A stretch of 64,000 nucleotides of DNA from Oegoconia quadripuncta. Its lineage: Eukaryota; Arthropoda; Insecta; Lepidoptera; Autostichidae. Positions within the stretch are counted from its first letter, which is position 1; the number at the start of each line of letters is the position of its first letter. Made by a program: the position numbers and the translations under genes. Under the pieces are notes generated by a model that was not told where the DNA came from, did no database searches, and saw nothing but the letters and a program-made list of their open reading frames with translations. The stretch covers positions 25,112,575-25,176,574 of the forward strand of contig OX438748.1 of the NCBI GenBank assembly GCA_949316235.1, given 5' to 3'. Below are positions 40,601 through 53,600 of this stretch, piece after piece.

Positions 40601-43600
40601 CCTCATCTTCACTTAACATCAGATGTGATTAAGGTCAAGGGCTAACCCGTTGTGCATAAAAAAAATTATCGTTTGCCAAATTGACGTCATCCTGCACATC
40701 TCAATTAAACTTTTCAACATTATTCGCCACACAACGATTTACGTGCTGAATTGCTAGTACGAATATATATTAAATTTAATACAAAAAATACATCGGAACA
40801 AAATTCGATTCCCACGGGGATACGTGAGATAAAATGAATTGACGCAATGTTACGAAAAATGATATTTTAACCGCCGGTAGGTACTTAACTCAATGGTCGC
40901 GGGTCCGATACTCTGGGGAGACTGTTAGCTGGACGCCATTTTTAAGTGGCTGTAATTGTTTCTGTATCTAAAAGACTCGTCAGGTGTTCTATAGTGACCT
41001 GCTCTAGAATCGTCCCCATTTCCGAGCTTTTAGGCATTTTTCCGTTCTTATTACATGCACTTTTATTTGCGGTAGCCCTCTATTACCATCCCGGTCACTG
41101 TATTTAGGCGTATTCCGTGGCGTATATGAAAATGGGACCATTTCCTAGCTGAGTGTGTGGTTTACCTCAAACTAGCATGGGGAAATGTTTTTGGAAAAGA
41201 CAGAAAAGAAGAATTCTTTTTTTTTAATGAAGGCGGGTTCGTACTTGACCTTAATCACACCTGATGTTAAGTGACGATGAGGTCGAAGATGGAAACGTAC
41301 TGCTCGGAAACCCCAACACATTTGGGGGACTGGCTATCTTATCTCTGACAACCGGAACACAACAATGCTATTAAGATTGCTGCTTGGCGGCAGATTTAGA
41401 TAAGATGGTGGTAGCTAGCCAACGGACATTTAAAATTCCCTACCACCAACCAAACGGAGTACTTAAACATGTACCCCGCTGGGGATCGAACCCGCGACCT
41501 CCGAATCGTAAAGCCAATGTTGTTTACATTGAGCCACGGAGGCGGTTAAAATAATAGTTAAAAGAATAATTTAAACAAGTGAAATACGAATACATAATGA
41601 AGTTCAATTGGAATATTGGATAATTTTGTAGCCAGACCAAGATAATTAAGTAAATAATAGTCAGTTCCATAAAAACAGTGAATGTTTGCTTACCATTAAT
41701 GAAAAGGTCTGCGGTTTGGTTCACTTTGCCAACGTGATTAGTAGCGATACACGTGTACTTGCCACAATGCTCCAACGATACACGTTTTATTATCAAAACG
41801 CTGAAAAGCTCCGAGCTCCTCTCGGTTATCTGTAAATTGATTAGATTGAAACACCCTTTACATAAATACGACAAATAACATTATTATTATTAAGAACCCA
41901 TAGTGCTCCCCTTCATCTGTTTTCTGTTTTGTCTTTTGTTTTTTTTTTCTGACAAATAACATAACAGTTGATAATTATCTACAAAAAATGTTTTAAACTG
42001 AAATCAGTCTCCGCATACAAAATTACACCTATAATTCGGAGGGGTAGACGGCGACCGCGGACTTTCACGTGCTACTATTCTGATACACTTCTCTTACCTA
42101 ATCCATTGTCATTAACATCCTGTTACAAACTCAACTGTTTAAAATTATCTTTTCATTAAGCCTTCAATGTGAAAAAATGTTCGTTCGTCATGTTTTCTTC
42201 CATGGATTTCATTTTTTTCGCAACAATCTTCCAATCCTCTCTACATGTCTAAGTCAAGTATACCTTTGACTTCTTGTCCTTACTGTAGGTCTTACTTCTT
42301 ATTCCCTGTCAATTCCATCTTCTTTGATACATACTCGTACCACTACCTATCTCTTACCTCACCGTGTTTCAAATTTGAATTTATTAACACATATTTTCTT
42401 GTCAATCAGGCATTGTTCCCTAGTCGATAAAAACGTTATTAACTATAGCGCATTCAATCAATATATTATATGTGTTATCCCAATATTCGAATGTGAGTTC
42501 TCAACTATTCATCATCATATCACGCGAAAGACGTCCACTGCTTGACAAAGGTCAAATGTCACATTTATTGCCACAGTACTAATGATAAATAAATAAAGTT
42601 TATAAGCCAACTCTCCTAAAATTTCTTTACCTATTCAAAATATTTTGTCACTTCCTAGTATTGAAAAATCAACGCTGCATAATAGAAAAAATTCTAACCA
42701 CTTACCCTTAAATTTACGGGAATCTTCTTTTCATCTTTTAGCCAAGAGAAATAAATTGGTGGGTCACCGCTGATGATGTTGCATGTTATTTGGACAATTT
42801 GACCCTCTTTCAGCCCTGTACCTACACGAAGCTCATCTAATTCAGGCGCTTCTACTACTTGAATTTCGAATGATCTGTATTGAAAACGTAAGATTTAAGA
42901 TTTTATTTTTTTGAATACTTCTAACGTTCTTTTTATTATCTAAATCTAATCTCGTTTACCTCTTGGCCATTTCTCCAGATGGACTATAAACTATACATGT
43001 ATACATGTCTCCATTCTCTTCTTTCTCTATCCTGGGTAAATTTAGTACACCGTCTTCAGCTGGTTCGAAGAGTTGTCTTTTTCTGCGTTTTCTTCTGGTG
43101 CTCTTGTGAGATTTGCTCGAGTTTCCGAATGTTCTTTTGTAGCGAGTGTGTTGTGGAAATATTGAGCTGACAAGTTTCTTTCCTTTGTGTTCCCATTCCA
43201 GTTTGCTAAAATGAATTAACGATTGTTAAATATCTTCTTCATATGATATTTAAGTGAAGTAACGTTTTGTACTATATCACCTTATTTTTGGAATTTCCTT
43301 ATATTTTGCTTCACTATTCTATCTATACCTTGTGCTCAGAAACTGCAATACGCATATTGCTACTTAGGTATGAGGTATGAGGTTGTAAGTTTCAGCGACA
43401 GTATTTACACTTGACCTGACCAAGTGGTAGACATCTTTCCCTCCTCCAGCAAGCTGGCTGCGTGTGTAGGTACTACCCTCTAACTTATGTCTACAACCAG
43501 CATCAATGCCTACATTGTTATATTTTATTGTAAAGGATAAGCTGGCATTTTTTTAATCCTCATCTTAGTCCTGACAGCGCATCTGTCACCTGCATTCACA

Positions 43601-46600
43601 TGCAGGTGACCTCACGGTTAACAGTACTGATCTTATATCTAAGATATTAAGAAACTGTATAGAAATTATATAAATACCTACTTTATAGGATATCCATAAT
43701 AAGGACATCGAAGTTTCAAAGGCTCTCCACTTTGTACTTTAATTGGTGGTAAAGCTCTGATATATGGTGGACCTGGAAATAAACATTCGGTGTACCATGG
43801 CTGTTCACTGATTGATGAATAAATGAAGATGAATTAGGTTATGAAACCGCTATTAATGAGCATATTATAAGAATGAAGAAGATCCAGGTGATTTGCTATG
43901 ATTTGTTTTAAGTGTCTAAAAAATCCATCGTTTCTCAACGATCTTAATTTTTCCTACAACCTTTTAAGCAAACTTCTGTAAAGTTATTTGACATTAACAA
44001 GTGAATATACATAGATCTTTGGTTGAAGAGCAGGTCTACAAATAAATCGTGGAATTCCAAATTACTCACCATAAACATCTACCCTTGCTAAATGAATAGC
44101 GCTATAGTCCCCCTCGAAGGCTGTACAAGAATAAAGGCCACCATCGTCTACTCTAGTTCGTGATATGTTCAAATGTGAAATAACACCCACTCCCGAGGGA
44201 GACATCATCTGGCCCAGGATATACCTGAAAAATATTTAATTATAAATTCACTGAAGACCTCAATGTCACAGATAGATGTTTGAAATTTCCGTCTCTTTTG
44301 CATCGGAGCTTAAAAATATATCTATAATTTGAATATTTATAACAGCACCGCCAGCTATGAAAAATCCTCAACATAACTCTGCTTACCGGCACCGACATTG
44401 CGTTGTCAATGAATGAGATACACACCAGAATTAGATGCATCATGAGTTCAGGTGTTCTATATTGAATCTATAGCTATTACTCTATTCGATAAAATTGAAT
44501 TGCACTTGTAATTAGCTTCATTCCTATGTATCTATCCCTCTCCTACATGCATACTTTTGCATAAGGCTAACGCACTCACTCGCTTAACTACGTGTTAGTT
44601 CTAATGATGGACGGTCAATGCTAACCGCGTCCGCGTGCCTCGATTCAGATTATATTAATATTTTCTAATTAATTTGCCATTTCCAACCCTATAAACTTTA
44701 CAAGAACTTAATAAACCTGTGATAGCATCGGTGCAGTGTTTTTGGAGTGAATTTCGCCTCTAATTCGTGGTATCTTCATGACCTGGTCAAGGGTCGTTCA
44801 CAGCTGACGCTGCCCTGGATGATTGTAATCCGAGGGTTAAAAGGAAGATCAAGTAAGTGTGCATGTTCTTATCCTAGTTGAAGCTGTACTCTCTTCATTC
44901 CATATACGCCCCGCAGCTGCCCCCGTCTCATCCATCGAGTTATTTACAAGTGCAGTTTAGTATAAACGATTCGCTATATTTCACCCTTAAAGATACAGTC
45001 CACTACCCCTCATCTCATAAGTGATTAAACAGGCACGTAAAAGAGAAACTTCCGCAACCCCAAATGTGAGAGAATTACCTCCATCAGATAAACCGCTATC
45101 GTAATAGTAAACTATTGCTGGGCTTACCATTCGCATCGGAACCTAGGAGCATTACCAAAAGTTTTCGATAACAAGAATAATTTGCAAAAATTCGTAATAG
45201 CCATACTTCTTTGACTTGTACAATTACCTTGAATCAGTATTCGATGATATCACCAAGCCGTCTCTCTCCCAAACGAATCTTGGGGGTCTACTACCTGTTG
45301 CTGCACACTGTAAGCTGATCTGTAACCAAATTTCAATCGATCACTTAGATGGATAGGCTTAGATTTTAGGTGTTATTTAATCAAGTCATTATTTTTTTAT
45401 TATTTATTCAGAAAACCAACAGCTGCAATAATACTAATAGAAACTATTATAGGAAACATTATTTTTGACTTTATTATTTATTATGATTATTATTGACGTA
45501 AGTTATTGCAACACTGTTTTGGCCTTTCCATTATCCGATTCCGCCAAAACTCTATATAAATTATATAACTTTGGTGTTAACCGCCGTAGTTAAGTTATTG
45601 TTGTTGGTCTACACGGAGCGGCATAGTCGATACTCGACAAAGCTCCTTAAAAAAGATTAAAAAAAAAAAACACAAATAGAAATTATAGGAAACAGAGAGC
45701 CAATTACAGGTCCTCACAAATAGAAATACATGATAACATGCATTATCACACTTGTACTTTTTTTGCCCTCGCGGTACATATACCAGATTCAATTGTCGCC
45801 AAAAAAAGAAAACAAATTATTTATAAATTAAATTAAGCCATCAAAGAATTGTTGATTGAATTGACGCGTCGCTGACATAAAACTAGCGTTATGACTCAAC
45901 TTACGTCTTCACCAGGAGTGGTAATCTTCTCATTGAAATGTTGTGTTATCATGATATTCCCTGAACCCAAATCTCGTTTGTGCCTTACAAATTTTATACC
46001 TGTAAAAATATATGAAATTTCAAGGATATGTTTTACCAAAGCTAATTCCGGAAATTCAAGCAAACTTAATTATGGAGTATTTTTAGTTATTAGCCTGAGA
46101 CCTTACTAATTGCTGACCAGGCCAGAAACTCGTGGTGTAACATCTGATGCGACCAGTCCTTGAATCACTAGTGGAATTTTCATATGAGTACATCTGTACT
46201 TCGAAGGGTAAGTTAAACAGTTTTATTTCCTTGCGACGCCAGACCAGCCGTGCTGATCTCATAAGCAAAGCAACCACTGACCGAGCAATGATGTACAGGT
46301 CCTATGAATTTTACCTGTTACGTATTTAGAAAGCAAATTAATATACCTGTATTCAAATTGTCAAAGGCACCATCCCTCCGATTAGGTTTTCTGTGAGAAT
46401 GTGATCTGGAAACAGAAAGAGTTGAAGTTATGTTCTGATATTCAGATTATTCAGAACCTCGGTGGCTCAACGGTTAAGATGCGACCTCCCAATTTGGGAG
46501 GGCCGTGTTCGATTCCCAGGCAGGCCAATGAGTTTTTAAATTTAATTTAATTACTTATGTGCATTGTATGCGACTGCTCTTAAAACGGTGAAGGAAAACA

Positions 46601-47512
46601 TTGTGAGGAAACCTGCATGCCTGAGAAACAAAAATTCTAAGGCATGTCAAGTCTCCAACCAGCATTGGGCCAGAGTGGTGGACTATGGCCCATACTCCCT
46701 CATTATACGAGGGAAGGTCTATATCCCAGCAGTGGGGTGTTTACCGGCCGAGATGATTTTTTTTAACACTTTATTGCATATATAAACAAAGAAACAAATA
46801 AACAAGATATTCTTTATTGTACAACAATAAGAAACATAACAATGATAAATAAGAAAAAGGGGATAGTACAATTTGGCGGCCTTATCACTAAAAGCTATCT
46901 CTTCCAGTATTTTTTATAATTTTTTTTTTTAAGGACGACTGGTTCGTACTTGACCTCAATCACACCTCAATCAATCAATCAATCAATTATACCAACATTC
47001 ATTGAACAAACATAGGATATAAATTACAATACACAAAAGGCGAGCTTATCTCTTTAAGAGATTTCGTCTAGCAAACAAATGATGATAATGATTCAGATTA
47101 TATAGATATAAAAAGGTCACATTAACCACAGAATGTCCACAATTAAACATACGGCTCCACTTTAAAATATATTCTGTGGAAAAAATTTGCATGATTGTAC
47201 AGTATTGATCACCGAAGTTTATTTTTCGCTTGATATGAAGCTTCAATTTGGTGTCCAATAGAAATGGACAAAGCTCGTTATTAATTTGTCATCTAACCAT
47301 TTGCTAAATTGAAGTTTCATGAAGTAACAACCACCGTAATTGGTGTATCAATACAGTAAATACAGTAACAAGTCACTGCTCCTCTTACGCAAACGCAGAC
47401 GAACACACACACACACCACACATAGGTACACATATACACCATACACATCATACATACACACCACACACACACAGACACACACAGACACACAGACACACAC
47501 ACACACACACAA

Positions 47513-47564
<52 letters not shown>

Positions 47565-47583
47565 ACACACACACAAACACACA

Positions 47584-47629
<46 letters not shown>

Positions 47630-50600
47630 AATAAGTTTTATTTTATTTTGTATCTTAGTTTTATCTTAGTTTTATTTCACTGATGATGTGATGATTCAAT
47701 ACATTGTGTACAGATACGTAAAAAAAAATTGACATGAAGAGCGGAGTCTCCTAGCACAGGCATCATTATGCTTAAAAGGAGTCTCCAGTTTACTACCTGT
47801 AAGCAAATTTTTATAAAGAAATAAAAACTTTTTATTTTTATTTATTATACATAAGATATCAAATATAAATATCTTTGCACACAACGCCATCTAGTTACAC
47901 ACTAAACACTAGGCTTGTATGGATACCGCCCACCGCCTCCGTGGCTCAATGTAAACACCATTGAGTTTACGATTCGGAGGTCGGTTCGGTCCCCAGCGGG
48001 GTACATGTTTAAGTACTCGATTTAGTTGGTGGTAGGGCATTTTAAAATTCCGCCTGTCTAGCTACCACCATCTTATCTAAATCTGCCGCCAAACAGCAAT
48101 GTTAATAGCATTGTTGTGTTCCGGTTGTTAGAGATAAGATTGCCAGGCCGCCAAATGTATTGGGGTTTCCGGGTCAGTACACTTCCACCTTCGACCTCAT
48201 CTTCACTTAACATCAAGTGTGCTTGAGGTCAACCGTTGTGCATATAAAAAAACCATATAGTTGATAAACTACACAAATACATTTGTTTTTGTAAATAAAT
48301 ACATATATAAATGATATACATCCATAACTCGGGAACACGTCTGTATTCAACATACAAAGCGGGATTCGAACCCGCGACCTTTTGGTATAGCAGTGAGTTT
48401 CTAATCACTACACCAAACATCCATCAGGTGACCCGCATGCTCGTTTGCCGCCCTCTCATATAAAAAAAAGAAAAAGAAAAAACAGTTTCAACAATCAATT
48501 TATTTTATCCATAGTAAGTACATTTACTACGCATTGATTGATAATCTGCAACTAACTTAATTAATAGTAGTTTATTTTTATGATTATCAAATCAAATTAA
48601 TTAAAAAAATATTTATTTCGTAGGATAAAAAATATCACTTGAAAACGTCACATATTCTATCTTATTATTAAAGTTTTGACGTTATTGTTCATTCACAAAG
48701 CTGATGAAGCAAGAAACTCAAGGGTTGCTCTTTTAAATAAGTTTGGGTTACAATTATATTATATTGTATAATTAGACTGAATATCGCCGACGGTCTATGC
48801 CCATGCTTGCTTATCATCCAGATAGTCAGAAATTTTATAATAGCCTTTGGTAAACAATGTCTGTTTTATGATGGTTTTGAATTTATTTAAAGGTAAATTT
48901 GGAATGTCCACTGGAGCCTTATTATAAAAGCGTATATATTGCCCCTTAAATGACTTAGTGACTTTGTGTAAACGGCAGACATGAACAGCAAGTTTATTTT
49001 TATATCTGGTATTAACATATGTATATCACTGTTTTTCTTAAACGATTCTAGGTTTTTTCTTACATACATTAAGTTTTCGTAAACATATTGCGATGCTAAT
49101 GTTAACATATTAATTTCTTTAAATTTATTCCTAAGAGACACTCTGGGGCCCAGTTTGTAAATCGCGCGAACCGCTCGTTTCTACAGAACAAAGATACAAT
49201 TTATGTCCGCGGCATTTCGCCACAACAGAATGCCGTAGGTCAGTATGCTATGGAAATAACTGAAATAAACCAGCCTCGCAGTATCCACATCGGTTAAATA
49301 ACGTATTTTTTTTATCGCAAACACTGCAGAACTGAGTCACTTCACTAACTTATCGATATGTGGACCCCACTGCTGCAGTCCTTTATCCAATGTAATACCT
49401 AGGAATAAAGTAGTGTCCACAAGCTCCAACTCTTCGTTTTTTGCTAACACTTTAGTGGCTACCTGTTTGACATTTGGTAGTGAAAACTTTATACATTTGG
49501 TTTTATTCTCATTATGGCGTAGATTATTTGTTGTGAACCACTCAACCACCTTAGAGATAGCATTGTTTTCGTCGTCAAGATATGTCGGTTTTCTTTTAAC
49601 TTTGAATAGCAAAGAAGTGTCATCAGCAATTATAAATTATATATAATTCTGATTCTTTTTCCAATGACCGTAGTACATTTCTAAATGCGAAACTGTTCTG
49701 AGAGAAATATATTACAGAACAGAGTGGTTGCTACTATCAAGTTTTGACGTTAAGATATTCTCCAAGTAGAGAATAATTGCATTCGCAGTCAAAATCTACA
49801 AACCCGCAATAATAACCACAAAACTATTAACCGCCCCAACAATACATCTCCTAGCCCGAAAAGCCCATGTGTTATCCGACATCAAGCTATAAATTCAAAT
49901 TGAGGGTACATTATGCGATGGCACGGGCGCTGGTGTTGCGTGGTAATTTCGTTAATCTCAGTTTAATGTATATGCATAGCTAACCACCGGTAAACTATGC
50001 CATGTTTGTACTTAGATGGGATGAAATGAGTTTCAATGTTTGAGGTAGAATAGAATAGAATAGAAAACGTTTATTTGACACACTGGACGACACATTAGCT
50101 ATACAAAAACGGAAAAAAATAAATAACAATAACATACTTAATAAACAGCAAAAAATTATATTGAGATCGAGTTTGTCTTAAAACTCGATCTCAATCTTAA
50201 GATCGATTAGAAATCGGTGTCGTAAAGTGAACAACATAAACAACGCTGATTTTCTGTGGAGCCTCGCGTGAGGTACGGACGTTTCACCAACACTGAATAT
50301 AAATAAAAATTTATGTGTGGAATAAAAATTAATAAAATTGAGTGAGCATGTTATAAATCAGTGTTAACCATGTACTTATTAAAAATTAAAAAATATAACC
50401 TCTTCACTGGCAGCGTCATCTGCAATGACGTAGTGAGCTCGGACAATATGGGGGCTATCCCAAAAGTTCAGAGTATAAAACATAGTACATCAAGTCCTAT
50501 AATCGTAACTACAATGGTTTCACCAACTTCAAGAAAAGTAGGTAAGTTACCTTGCGTTTTCTTTAAATTTTATGGGCAATGGTATAGTTCTGTTAGTTCT

Positions 50601-53600
50601 ATCCAGAAAAGTACACTGTTGCTATTTCTACAAGGTTTTTTGTCTACTCTATAGACTCATTACATCTTAATATTCCCATTGAGCATTTTGTCGTCTCCAT
50701 TATCAAGCATAATAAGACTGAGACGAAAGTGACTTGTTTGATTAAAACGATATGGTTTTTGATCTAAGAGCCTTAGTGTTAATATAAAATAATTGGAATG
50801 AAACAATATTATGCTTGAGTCAAGACAAAAAAAATGTTTCTTATATAGGTATGACTCATGGATTGTCTTGACTAAAAGTTTTCTAAGACTTCCTTTTTTT
50901 TCGTGCTTTTTCAACGACATTTGCAGTTTCCTAAATCTGATTATTTCTAACCTCAACCCTACTCTGTTAATTGAACGAAATTCGGTTAAATCAGTAACCA
51001 AATTTAAGGTAAGCCTTTAAAACTTCGCCCCACAAAATTTGGGTCAAGTAAATATTTAAATTGAATATTCTTCAAGTGCGGCTTAATCTTAATTTTCATT
51101 ACTTTTATTTTTAAAGTTTGTTACTTGACTTCGGTTTACCATTTGCCTACGTATACAAGTTCTCTGTGTTATAAATAACAACAGTGTCTGTAGTACTATG
51201 AGTTGATATATGGTTTCTAATTTTAAGGTCAGATTTGGAATGGATAGACAGTATAAATCTGTCCTTATGGAAAACCAATATGCACAACGCCATTATAAAG
51301 TTTGTTTGTTTGTTTATTCGTAAACGTTTTATTGCATTTCATAAAATTTACAAAATTATTATGCCTCGACCGTCAGAAAGAAGGTGTCGCGGCAGACTGA
51401 AACAGGGATGGTGGATCAAATCATATATATTTTTTTATTCTGGTATGGTTAACCGCCTCCGTGGTTCAATGTAAACAACATTGGGTTAACGATTCGAGGG
51501 TCGCGGGTTCGATTTGGTACTTGGTTTGGTTGGTGGTAGGGCATTTTAAATATCCGCCTAGCTAGCTACCACCATCTTATCTAAATCTACCGCCAAGCAA
51601 CAATGTTAATAGCATTGTTGTGTTCCGGTTTTCAGAGATAAGATAGCCACTCCCCCAAATGTGTTGGGGTTTCCCAGTCAGTACGCTTCCACCTTCGACC
51701 TCATCTTTACCAACATCAGGTGTGATTGAGGTCAAGTACCAACCCGTTGTTCTTAAAAAAAAAACATAAAAATCTACATTATCATCATCAGCCCGTAAAC
51801 ATCCCACTACAGGGATATAAGCCTTCCCTCGTATAATGAGGGAGTATGGACCATAGTCCACCACGCTGGCCTAATGCGGGTTCGGGACTTCACATGCCTC
51901 CATGTTACTGAAAAATCTACATAATAATACTGAATAGCAACTGTAACACTAGTGCCTGAACTAAGAAAATCCTGTGTTTCAGGCCAAGCTAGGGCTTCTA
52001 TGACTTAAAATAAAATAATGATATAGTTATAAAATAAAAATCTATAAATAAATAGGTATACAGAATAAATCTATTCTCACATTACTTAGGCCCGTATTAA
52101 TAAACCGTTCTCAAGATTGAGAACAGTTTTGTGACCGGTCTCAAGTAAACGTGTTCAAATCAAATCAAATCAAATCGTTTATTTGCGATAAATGTGGTAC
52201 ATTAAAGTTGAACATGTATACAAAGGATCTCACATTTAACCATTTCGGCATGCAAAATTTGACATAGAATTTCAAAGCATCTCATTTTGTCATAATAATG
52301 TACCTAAATATGATTACACATTACATTGCTTACATTTACTTACTTACTATTATTATCATTATTTAATATTAATACAAAATGTCAAAAATTAAATTAAACG
52401 TCAATCAATAATTAATTATGCAATGTTGTCTCTTCATAATAATAACAATTGAAAGTCATGATTAGCTTATGTTAATATGGCACATTAATCATTCATATTC
52501 TTATATTATTACATTATATACTACTCTGTGTAAAAAGTATCGGGAATATGTCAATAAAAAGACCCGCGTAAAAGAGGTCGTTCTAATTTTTTTACTGCAT
52601 GTTGGTAGCACTATACTGATTTAGCGCGCAAAATTTGAGCGGGATCTGTCATTTAATTTGTTTTAAACTACACTTTTTGTTGGTCATAGTTTTGAGTCCT
52701 CGGCGATTTTTACAATGGAAAATATTGTTGAACAAAGAGTGTGCCTTAAATTTTGTGTTTCAAATGATATTTCATGTGGTGAATCACTAAAAATGTTGCG
52801 AAATACCTACGGCGAATCGTGTATATCGAAAACAAGGGCTTATGAATGGTATAAGGCTTTTAAAGAAGGCCGAGAAGTAGTAGTAGACTTGCCTCGTTCT
52901 GGTAGACCTTCAACCGCTACAACCAAAGAAAACATCGACAGAATCAAGAAGCTAGTGCTCGAAAATCGACGTATGAGTCTGAGAGAGTTGGCTAGTGAGG
53001 TGAACATATCTTTTAAGTCCGTCCACAACATTCTCATTGACATTTTAGGCATGAAACGCGTCGCCGCTCGACTAGTTCCAAAAGAGCTCAATTTTGTTCA
53101 AAAAGCGCAGCGAAAGCATGTCGCTGAAGACATGGTTTCCCGAGCTTCTACGGATCCGACCTTTATGAAACGTATAATAACTGGCGACGAGACATGGGTT
53201 TATGAGTACGACATGCAAACAAGCCAACAGTCTTCAGAATGGCGTCTCGAAAACGAGCCGAAACCCATAAAACCGCGGCAAAGTCGCTTCAAAATCAAGG
53301 TGATGCTGACAGTTTTTTTTGACTACCGTGGTGTGGTTCACTCCGAATTCCTTCCAGAGGGAGAAACAGTGAATAAAGAATATTATTTAGGCGTCATGAA
53401 GCGTTTGCGTGAGAGTATCCGCCGAAAACGTCCAGATTTGTGGCAACACAACTCATGGATGCTGCACCATGATAATGCACCATCACACACAGCCATTATA
53501 GTGAAAGAGTTTTTAGCGATAAATTCAACAAAAGTTCTCGACCAAACACCGTATTCACCTGATATGGCTCCGTCTGCCTTTTTTTTATTTCCCAAGTTAA

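Noticed and set aside
47317..47669. Cys/Val-rich and Thr/His-rich frames of about 100 codons
   Set aside because: Products of a (CA)n microsatellite, not genes.
50361..51020. Frames of 69-113 codons considered as the missing Ig4 exon
   Set aside because: No Cys-Trp-Cys Ig pattern and no splice sites in the required phase.
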